The notes under the pieces: generated by a model
What the model saw: the letters and a program-made list of their open reading frames with translations, nothing else
The model's database searches: none
Told to the model about the DNA's origin: nothing
Made by a program: the position numbers and the translations under genes
NCBI GenBank assembly: GCA_017458545.1
Contig: JAFTBA010000062.1
Span: forward strand, 1-8,979
Reading direction: 5' to 3'
DNA: 8,979 bases
From: Synergistaceae bacterium
GTDB taxonomy: Bacteria; Synergistota; Synergistia; Synergistales; Aminobacteriaceae
Shown here: positions 1 to 4,655 of the stretch, in pieces
Layout: every line of letters starts with the position of its first letter
Numbering within the stretch: position 1 is the stretch's first letter

Positions 1-92
1 GGCGTTGACAATATCTGCTTGAATATTGCTGCACCGAGTTCAGGCGGCAAATTTGTTATGCTGGGTTTTACGTACCTTATTGTATCGCTCAT
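1..92 (-). CDS. N-terminal part of an unrecognised protein (runs off left edge)
   Basis: An ATG at 92-90 opens a frame that stays open to the window edge, giving 30 residues that begin MSDTIRYVKPSITNLPPELG. A GAGGTG ribosome binding site (100-105) sits 7 nt before the ATG, and an extended -10 promoter (144-152) lies about 50 nt upstream. Start, ribosome binding site and promoter therefore agree. The fragment is hydrophilic, with no signal peptide or membrane segment, and I do not recognise a family. It follows the Mrr-like gene on the same strand after a 97 bp gap. The plus strand also has a frame open from base 1 to a TAG at 148-150, but it has no visible start and is rich in TTT, so the minus frame is preferred. 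Existence is fairly likely; function is unknown. Confidence 0.55.
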   Translation of the reverse strand, partial: MSDTIRYVKPSITNLPPELGAAIFKQILST

Positions 93-143
93 TCTTCTAC
101 ACCTCAATTTTCTTTGTGGAATTTGGTTTGATAAATTTTTTGA

Positions 144-152
144 ATTATAGCA
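144..152 (-). promoter_or_regulatory. Extended -10 promoter for the left-edge gene
   Basis: Read on the minus strand the sequence is TGCTATAAT, a perfect TATAAT with the TGn extension that lets sigma-70-type polymerase work without a good -35. No convincing -35 is seen at 16-18 nt. Transcription would begin near 137, leaving about 45 nt of leader before the ATG at 92. Confidence 0.45.
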
Positions 153-189
153 TCTCTTATCTGCAGCTTACTGCACATAACGAACAGAA

Positions 190-711
190 TTAAAATTCGT
201 AGTCGCTGAACGCGGCAGGATCAAGTGATTTTATTTCGACAACTTCGCGGATATTGACACAGAAATTATGCACTATCATCAGGCGCGCTAATATCCTTCC
301 GTCAATCAGTATTATGTGTTTCTGTTTCGCGTAATCCTGTGCCGGCTTCGAAAAGTTAGCGTTTGTTACCAGGAGTCCGCGTCCTGCTTTGCGCTCAACT
401 GCATCGCCGAAACTCTGCATGTTCCAGCTAGTGATGATACTTCCCTTTTCGAGCTTGCGAGTCTGAATATAAATAGGCTTATAGCCAGGCCTGTCCTCAA
501 TGATTATTCCCTGAATCGCTCCTGCACTTATACGGCGTTTGGCGTTCTTGAAGACCTCATAACCCATTCGCAACAGTAAATCCGTAACAAGCTGCTCAAA
601 ACCTGCGGGGGATAAATTATTCACCCTCGCAAGAATTTGAGACACTAGGTTTTCGTAATCGGAAGTCTCTTCGCTATTCACATTGAAATTCAGTTTTGAT
701 TGCTCGTTCAT
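190..711 (-). CDS. Mrr-type restriction endonuclease-fold protein, short and probably catalytically inactive
   Basis: The 173-residue product matches the Mrr catalytic domain (restriction endonuclease-like, PD-(D/E)xK fold). Residues 34-54 resemble the LSP.EFE.LV..LL..MGY start, 64-83 resemble GG.DGII.ED..G...IYIQ, 112-121 resemble the (L/F)(L/V)TxxxFS element, and 133-148 resemble I.LIDG..LA.LMI.H. E. coli Mrr is about 300 residues with an N-terminal winged-helix DNA-binding domain; here only about 33 polar residues precede the nuclease fold. E39 of the fold is kept, but the motif Asp of the usual IDG is Gln67 (IQG), and the usual QAK reads Q83-T84-R85, so both the metal-binding Asp and the catalytic Lys appear replaced. 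It may be a DNA-binding or regulatory remnant, or a repurposed fold. The ribosome binding site is poor (TAAAG directly before the ATG). The family is confident; inactivity is inferred from an alignment by eye. Confidence 0.85.
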   Translation of the reverse strand: MNEQSKLNFNVNSEETSDYENLVSQILARVNNLSPAGFEQLVTDLLLRMGYEVFKNAKRRISAGAIQGIIIEDRPGYKPIYIQTRKLEKGSIITSWNMQSFGDAVERKAGRGLLVTNANFSKPAQDYAKQKHIILIDGRILARLMIVHNFCVNIREVVEIKSLDPAAFSDYEF

Positions 712-739
712 CTTTATACGCCGTCAAAAATTTGATGTT

Positions 740-768
740 ATTATAATAGATTACTTACCGCCGTTAAA
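740..768 (-). promoter_or_regulatory. Candidate promoter for the Mrr-like gene
   Basis: On the minus strand there is a perfect TATAAT (745-740), preceded at 17 nt by TTTAAC (768-763), a weak -35. It lies in the 67 bp gap between the cobU stop and the Mrr-like start, giving a leader of roughly 20 nt. The -10 sits in the 10 bp palindrome TATTATAATA (739-748). The gap is AT-rich, so chance matches are possible. Confidence 0.35.
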
Positions 769-778
769 GTATAACGAT

Positions 779-1309
779 TCAGCTTTGAGATGTCTTATAA
801 GTGAACGGCAGTCCCGAAAAAACTTCCGTAACCTCGTCAGCACTCTCAGCAATCTTAACCGTCAGTTCAGCAAGGCACTTCACATATTCCTCAGTCAATC
901 CCTCATAACTCACTCCGTCACAAAATATATCGTCCGACACAATCACTACTTCCCTCACACGTTCACCCAGTTCACTCAATTCACTCAGTATCTTCTCAAC
1001 AACATCTCCGCAAGGTCTCACACCGTCAGCACAAAACATTTCATTCGCAGTCCAAGCCGTTAAACTCTCAATCAGTACCGCTGAACCTTCCGGGAAATCC
1101 TCAGCCTTTAATCCGTTACCGCATTCAACAGTCATAAAACCTTTACAGCTTCGCATAGCCTGATGACGTTTAACCCTCTCTCTCATTTCATCATCTTCAA
1201 TCCTAGACATGGCCGCGTAAATCTTAGGCAATCCCTTCAAACTTTCAAGCCTCGTTTCTGCGTAACTGCTCTTTCCGCTCCTCGCCGTTCCTAAAATTAA
1301 TATCATCAT
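779..1309 (-). CDS. cobU: Divergent CobU: adenosylcobinamide kinase / adenosylcobinamide-phosphate guanylyltransferase
   Basis: CobU phosphorylates adenosylcobinamide and then transfers GMP from GTP to give AdoCbi-GDP, the activated nucleotide-loop precursor of cobalamin, in the cytoplasm. The 176 residues match the usual length of about 180. The P-loop is G7-TARSGK-S14. H49, in RVKRHQAMR, lies where CobU has its guanylylated His. VLIESLTAW (78-86) matches the family's VL(I/V)DCLTLW segment, and AESADEVTEVFSGLP (154-168) matches the C-terminal A..ADEV..V..GLP. The segment that is normally NEVG.GIVP reads SDDIFCDGV (125-133), and the first P-loop pair is GT rather than GG, so this is a divergent copy. 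No other cobalamin gene is in the window. Two ATGs stand in tandem at 1309 and 1306. No ribosome binding site is evident and the spacer to the divergent gene is under 50 bp, so the leader must be very short. Confidence 0.85.
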   Translation of the reverse strand: MMILILGTARSGKSSYAETRLESLKGLPKIYAAMSRIEDDEMRERVKRHQAMRSCKGFMTVECGNGLKAEDFPEGSAVLIESLTAWTANEMFCADGVRPCGDVVEKILSELSELGERVREVVIVSDDIFCDGVSYEGLTEEYVKCLAELTVKIAESADEVTEVFSGLPFTYKTSQS

Positions 1310-1312
1310 GTC

Positions 1313-1321
1313 TGTTATAAT
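1313..1321 (+). promoter_or_regulatory. Extended -10 promoter for the metal-uptake operon
   Basis: The sequence TGTTATAAT is a perfect TATAAT with a TGn extension. No good -35 exists at 16-18 nt, where the sequence is already the start of cobU. The predicted transcript would start near 1328 and leave a leader of about 30 nt. On the opposite strand the same bases read TATTAT/TATAAC and could serve cobU, so the two divergent promoters may overlap. Confidence 0.5.
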
Positions 1322-1324
1322 AAC
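1314..1324. promoter_or_regulatory. Candidate metal-regulator operator (palindrome)
   Basis: GTTAT-A-ATAAC is a perfect 5-1-5 inverted repeat covering the -10 of the metal-uptake operon. Its half-site resembles the TGTTATA half of the known gammaproteobacterial Zur box, though the two halves are closer together here. A Fur-family (Zur, Fur, Mur) or MntR repressor bound here would block both divergent promoters. This is inference from position and symmetry; the sequence is short and AT-rich. Confidence 0.3.
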
Positions 1325-1358
1325 CTAAAAATTCTTTCTTCAGGACTATTTTTAATTG

Positions 1359-2183
1359 ATGAAACTTAAAACTTTTATTTTTTTCGCGCTTTTCTCGTTC
1401 TTTACATCAACCGCTCTCGCTGAGCCGTCAATAATTTGCAGCATGTACCCGGTTTACGATTTCACCCGACAAATCACAGGCACGCTCGCTAACGTCAAAC
1501 TCTTAATCCGCCCGGGCGTTGAACCTCATGATTACGAGCCGACCCCTAGAGACGTTAAAGCTCTCAATGACGCTGACATGTTCGTGTTCACAGGCAAAGT
1601 AATGGAGACTTGGGCAGAAGAAATCTCACATTCGTTGAACAGCACTAAAACCGTTGACGCTTCACACGGAATTACACTCACCGATAATGACCCCCATATT
1701 TGGCTCGACTTATCGCTAGCTCAGAAAATGACGCTTAACATTCTCGAAGGTCTCTGTGAAATTGACCCCGATAATTCACAGGCTTACAGGTCAAACGCTC
1801 AAACGTTCAACAAAAAATTACAGGCACTCGATGAAATGTTCAATGCTCTCAGAAAAGATAAAGCATTAGTTTTTGCAGGTGAGTTCTCGGCAGGTTATTT
1901 CGTGAAACGTTACGGGTTCAGCTACGTCAGTGCTTATGACGGTGAAAATGAACCCTCAGTAAAACAAATGGCTCAAATCCTCAAGTACATACGCGAACAT
2001 AAAATACATTATATTTTTGCCGACACAGGCGGAATCTCTCAGGTTACACGTTCAATAAGCACTCAAACAGGTGCAAAGATACTCACGTTCGGAACAGGTC
2101 ATAATGTGCCTGACCTTTCGATGACGTTCATTGATATTATGAACGATAATTACAGGAATATTTCAGAGGCGTTGAATGACTGA
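1359..2183 (+). CDS. Periplasmic metal-binding protein of a Zn/Mn/Fe-type ABC importer (ZnuA/TroA-like, cluster A-I)
   Basis: This is the solute receptor that would hand a divalent metal ion to the permease encoded two genes downstream. The 274-residue product has a signal peptide (residues 1-21, cut after TALA) with no lipobox, which suggests a soluble periplasmic protein in a diderm cell. Family segments are SMYPVYDF (28-35), RPGVEPHDYEPTP (51-63) and DPHIWLDL (111-118). Likely ligands are H57 and H113. At the third site, where zinc proteins usually carry His before the AxGYF segment, there is E175 (GEFSAGYF), as in Mn/Fe receptors such as PsaA. The fourth-ligand region reads GTGHNVPD, with H248 instead of the usual Asp. 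The His-rich loop of classical ZnuA is absent. The metal is therefore uncertain and I give no symbol. An in-frame TTG at 1356 is an alternative start: AGGA at 1342-1345 is 10 nt from it and 13 nt from the ATG. Confidence 0.9.
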   Translation: MKLKTFIFFALFSFFTSTALAEPSIICSMYPVYDFTRQITGTLANVKLLIRPGVEPHDYEPTPRDVKALNDADMFVFTGKVMETWAEEISHSLNSTKTVDASHGITLTDNDPHIWLDLSLAQKMTLNILEGLCEIDPDNSQAYRSNAQTFNKKLQALDEMFNALRKDKALVFAGEFSAGYFVKRYGFSYVSAYDGENEPSVKQMAQILKYIREHKIHYIFADTGGISQVTRSISTQTGAKILTFGTGHNVPDLSMTFIDIMNDNYRNISEALND

Positions 2184-2808
2184 ACGCTTAAAACTCACCG
2201 ATGCAGTCATAAAATACGGCGATATTCCAATCGTCAACGGCGTTTCATTAACAGTCAATGCAGGCGAAATGATATTCATTACAGGTGCTAACGGTTCAGG
2301 AAAATCAACACTCACTAAAGGAATCGCAGGTCTTCTCCCGTTATCATCCGGAACTGTCGAACGTACACCGCTAATGTCTTACGTCCCTCAATATGAGGAA
2401 GCTGACAGGGATTTTCCTGCGAGGGTAAGCGAGATAGTTTTAACGGGTACTCAGAGACCGTATAAATTATTCACTTCACGTTCAGACCGTAAGAACGCTT
2501 TTGACGCTATGAAAGCACTAGGAATTGACGGGCTTGCTGACAAACAGATTAAGACTCTCTCAGGCGGTCAGTTAAGACGGGTATTTTTAGCGCGAGCAAT
2601 TTGCGGTAAACCTGAACTGTTACTGCTCGATGAACCCTGCGCAGGACTCGACGCTCAATCACATGAGGAGTTGTTCGCAATAATTAGGGGCTTGCTTGCT
2701 GACGGGTGCGCCGTTGTAATGGTTACTCATGACATATCGGACATTGACCTAATATCGGAAGGACGTTCAATCAGAATCTCAGGAGGCCGAATTGCAGGTT
2801 ATGAATGA
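2176..2808 (+). CDS. ATPase of the Zn/Mn/Fe-type ABC importer (ZnuC/MntB-like)
   Basis: This cytoplasmic ATPase powers metal import with the adjacent permease. At 210 residues it is slightly short for the family (about 220-250) but complete. Walker A is GANGSGKST (37-45), the Q-loop is P71-Q72, the signature is LSGGQLRR (128-135), Walker B is LLLLDEP (148-154) and the switch His is H185 (VTHD). The segment VSEIVLTG (84-91) matches the family's V.D.VL.G region. The ATG overlaps the binding-protein gene by 8 bp (ATGACTGA), and AGAGG at 2165-2169 is spaced 6 nt from it, so translation is probably coupled. Confidence 0.93.
   Translation: MTERLKLTDAVIKYGDIPIVNGVSLTVNAGEMIFITGANGSGKSTLTKGIAGLLPLSSGTVERTPLMSYVPQYEEADRDFPARVSEIVLTGTQRPYKLFTSRSDRKNAFDAMKALGIDGLADKQIKTLSGGQLRRVFLARAICGKPELLLLDEPCAGLDAQSHEELFAIIRGLLADGCAVVMVTHDISDIDLISEGRSIRISGGRIAGYE
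2781..2786 (+). promoter_or_regulatory. Strong ribosome binding site inside the ATPase gene
   Basis: A perfect AGGAGG lies within the last codons of the ATPase gene. It is 5 nt before a TTG (2792) and 14 nt before an in-frame ATG (2801). Spacing favours TTG as the permease start. The ATG would instead give an 8 bp overlap (ATGAATGA) like the one at the preceding junction. Confidence 0.6.
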
Positions 2809-3610
2809 CATCATCGAAATCTTCACATATCCTTTTGTTTACAGGGCGTTAATTGCAGGGTCATTAATTTCAGTATGCGCGTCAGTACTAGGAGTAATCT
2901 TAGTGTTGAAACACTACTCGTTAATCGGTCACGGACTCTCAGAAATAGGCTTTGCTTCGCTCTCATTATCATCAGCATTAAACCTACCTGCTATGTACGT
3001 TGCAGCCCCTTCAGTATTCGCGTCTTCATTCGTGATAATGTTCGTCAGCCGTAAGTACAGAACAGCAGGTGATATTGCAATAGCAGCAGCATCATCGTCA
3101 GCGTTGGCACTGGGTATAGCAATATCATCATTATCAGGCAAAACTTCTAACATGAACTCGTATTTGTTCGGGAGCGTTCTTGCTGTTGACGAGGTTGATT
3201 TGGTTACGGCTGTTATTCTTTCGGTGATAGTGATTGTAACTTTTATTGTGCTGTACAACAGGCTGTTCCTGATAACATACAATGAAGATTACGCGCGTTC
3301 GCTAGGGATTAACACGGCGTTGTACCAGATGATAATCTCAGTTTTAACGGCACTGGTTGTTGTGATGGGAATGAAAATGACAGGGACGTTATTAATTTCA
3401 GGGGTTATAATTCTTCCTGCTGTAACAGCTAAGATAATAGCGTCAGGTTTCAAGTCATTAGTGATAATTTCGGGAGTAATATCATTCATTGCATTTATCG
3501 GGGGATTAACGTTGTCATTTGTCTTCAACATACCTGCCGGTGCAGGAGTAATTTTGATGAACACGGCGGTATTAATACTTGTGAGATTGGCGGTGAGAAA
3601 GAGAAAATGA
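2792..3610 (+). CDS. ABC-3 family permease of the Zn/Mn/Fe-type importer (ZnuB/MntC-like)
   Basis: This inner-membrane subunit forms the metal channel. The 272-residue protein (269 from the alternative ATG) is almost wholly hydrophobic, with about eight predicted membrane segments. Family marks are YPFVYRALIAG (13-23), the LKHYSLIGHGLSE region (39-51), YLFGSVLAV (124-132), YARSLGIN (167-174) and GTLLISGVIILPAVTA (198-213), the most conserved stretch of ABC-3 permeases. The C-terminus is basic (RLAVRKRK) and cytoplasmic. It overlaps the ATPase gene by 17 bp (8 bp from the ATG) and the following hydrolase gene by 4 bp (ATGA). Confidence 0.92.
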   Translation: MQVMNDIIEIFTYPFVYRALIAGSLISVCASVLGVILVLKHYSLIGHGLSEIGFASLSLSSALNLPAMYVAAPSVFASSFVIMFVSRKYRTAGDIAIAAASSSALALGIAISSLSGKTSNMNSYLFGSVLAVDEVDLVTAVILSVIVIVTFIVLYNRLFLITYNEDYARSLGINTALYQMIISVLTALVVVMGMKMTGTLLISGVIILPAVTAKIIASGFKSLVIISGVISFIAFIGGLTLSFVFNIPAGAGVILMNTAVLILVRLAVRKRK

Positions 3611-4146
3611 CGGGTAAAGGACACAGATTATCGACATTTGCGTTTGTGCTTGGAGCAACAGGTTCACCGCTTGCCGCAACATTCAGTTTGTTAGGGAGTA
3701 CGTTTCCCGATTCATCAGAGTATTTGATTTTCGGGAAAAGGCGCAACAGGTATCACAGACGTTATACACATTGGTTTATCCCGTGGCTTGTAATGGCGTA
3801 TGTATGCTTTGCGCGTTCAGGGTGGATAGTTCCGAGATTATCGGTGTTGGTTGACGGCAGGAACGCTCACCTTGATGTTTGGTCGTGCGCAGGGTTCTGG
3901 CTTATGGGATGCGTACTGCATATACTCGAAGATGCCTGGTGCGGAACTGTTCCGTTCCTCCTGCCCTGGAAAAGGAGCGTGGGTATGCACGTGTTTCACA
4001 TGGCCAAGAAAATCGGCGAAATGAGCAGGGGTGAGAAGAATTTTGTGTTCTGCTGCGTGGGGATTTCACTCATTGCGTTTATGGTCAGGACGTTCACTGT
4101 AAACAGTTTCATTGAGTTCTGTATTAACATTTGGAGAAATATATAA
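3607..4146 (+). CDS. YdjM-like inner-membrane metal-dependent hydrolase (DUF457 family)
   Basis: The 179-residue product carries the family's spaced acid/His pattern: PDSSEYL (D35, E38), then HRRYTHW (H50, R51, T54, H55), then GCVLHILEDAW (H105, D109). These residues probably bind metal near the membrane face. Hydrophobic segments lie at about 11-31, 57-70, 94-108 and 147-163. The family is described as membrane-bound metal-dependent hydrolases, and the substrate is generally unknown; E. coli YdjM is LexA-regulated. Here the ATG overlaps the permease stop by 4 bp, so it is translationally coupled to metal import and is the last gene before the terminator. The region just upstream (GAGAAAGAGAAA) is purine-rich but not a classical ribosome binding site. 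The family is fairly sure; the link with metal supply is inferred. Confidence 0.8.
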   Translation: MTGKGHRLSTFAFVLGATGSPLAATFSLLGSTFPDSSEYLIFGKRRNRYHRRYTHWFIPWLVMAYVCFARSGWIVPRLSVLVDGRNAHLDVWSCAGFWLMGCVLHILEDAWCGTVPFLLPWKRSVGMHVFHMAKKIGEMSRGEKNFVFCCVGISLIAFMVRTFTVNSFIEFCINIWRNI

Positions 4147-4206
4147 GGACTTTGCATAACCGTAAACTAAATGAAACCAATCTCAACATAAAGTGATTTC
4201 AAACAA

Positions 4207-4247
4207 CAAAAAAGCCTCCCTCAAATTCTGGGAGGCATTTTCATTTT
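4207..4247. terminator. Bidirectional Rho-independent terminator
   Basis: A perfect 7 bp stem GCCTCCC (4214-4220) / GGGAGGC (4230-4236) has a 9 nt loop. It is followed on the plus strand by ATTTTCATTTT and, on the minus strand, by a run of Ts (complement of A-rich 4208-4213). It lies between the convergent YdjM-like and PepSY genes and can end both. Confidence 0.85.
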
Positions 4248-4253
4248 CATTCC

Positions 4254-4598
4254 TCAGTAGTCAATCTTGAACTTCAGTATTTCACCTGTTACCGCGTCAA
4301 CATCAATATCATATTCATCTCTGCCCGACACAGCCTCAATCGACCACACAGGTCTGAAATCAGAAGGACTCCTATAATAGTCGTCCTCGTCCTCAAGGTC
4401 AACGTCCTTAATCCTAACATGGCTTCCGCCTATTCTGTCGCGCGCAATCCTCACTGCCTCTTCTGACGAAATCAGCCTCATATTACGTCTTGCAGCCTCC
4501 TCACGAATATAATGCTCTTCGCGGTGATCTGCGAGCGAAATCCCTGCAAGCGACAACGTCATCACTGCAACCAGAAAAACACATAATGCTCTCTTCAT
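4254..4598 (-). CDS. Exported PepSY-domain protein
   Basis: From the chosen start the product has 114 residues. It has a signal peptide of about 23 residues (MKRALCVFLVAV..., cut after ISLA), an acidic/basic linker, and one PepSY domain from LISSEEAVRIARDRIGG to the C-terminal DVDAVTGEILKFKID. The ISxEEAxxIA opening and the DAxTGEIL ending are diagnostic. PepSY domains occur as inhibitors or chaperones of secreted peptidases and as small periplasmic proteins of unknown role; here there is no peptidase neighbour. An earlier in-frame ATG at 4607 (adding MNL) is only 1 nt from the ribosome binding site and is less likely. The linker EDEDDYY is strongly acidic and could bind cations, which is speculation. 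The gene converges on the YdjM-like gene. Confidence 0.85.
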   Translation of the reverse strand: MKRALCVFLVAVMTLSLAGISLADHREEHYIREEAARRNMRLISSEEAVRIARDRIGGSHVRIKDVDLEDEDDYYRSPSDFRPVWSIEAVSGRDEYDIDVDAVTGEILKFKIDY

Positions 4599-4608
4599 TA
4601 AATTCATC

Positions 4609-4614
4609 CCTCCT
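4609..4614 (-). promoter_or_regulatory. Ribosome binding site choosing the PepSY start
   Basis: A perfect AGGAGG on the minus strand is 1 nt from the ATG at 4607 but 10 nt from the in-frame ATG at 4598. Spacing favours the second. Confidence 0.65.
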
Positions 4615-4644
4615 AAAAATTTGCCCTCCGTTTTTCGGGAGAGC
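4615..4644 (-). terminator. Terminator of the SDR-TRAP-flavoprotein operon
   Basis: Read on the minus strand, GCTCTCCCG and CGGAGGGC form a stem of 7-8 pairs including one G-U, with one bulged C and an AAAAA loop, followed by AAATTTTTA. It starts 11 nt after the flavoprotein stop codon. The T-run is short and offset by three As, so strength may be moderate. Confidence 0.6.
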
Positions 4645-4647
4645 TTT

Positions 4648-4653
4648 ATTATA
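4648..4653 (-). promoter_or_regulatory. Possible -10 element for the PepSY gene
   Basis: A perfect TATAAT on the minus strand lies between the flavoprotein stop and the terminator hairpin. No -35 or TGn extension is seen. A transcript starting near 4641 would begin inside the hairpin's first arm. Confidence 0.3.
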
Positions 4654-4655
4654 TC

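Noticed and set aside
1..150. Plus-strand frame open from base 1 to TAG at 148-150, ending in a hydrophobic, membrane-like stretch
   Set aside because: It has no visible start and is rich in TTT codons. The opposite strand has a promoter, ribosome binding site and ATG in the same place. A real C-terminus cannot be fully excluded.
162..175. TGCAG-CTTA-CTGCA hairpin after the Mrr-like gene
   Set aside because: Only a 5 bp stem with no T-run on either strand; not enough to call a terminator.
949..1000. Repeated TTCACTCA-like units in the cobU region
   Set aside because: Explained by the SELSEL coding repeat in CobU; no sign of a tandem-repeat element or regulatory array.
2929..3746. Minus-strand frames antisense to the ABC permease and hydrolase genes
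   Set aside because: They mirror hydrophobic genes on the plus strand, have no start signals, and show low-complexity T/N/A-rich translations typical of antisense frames.
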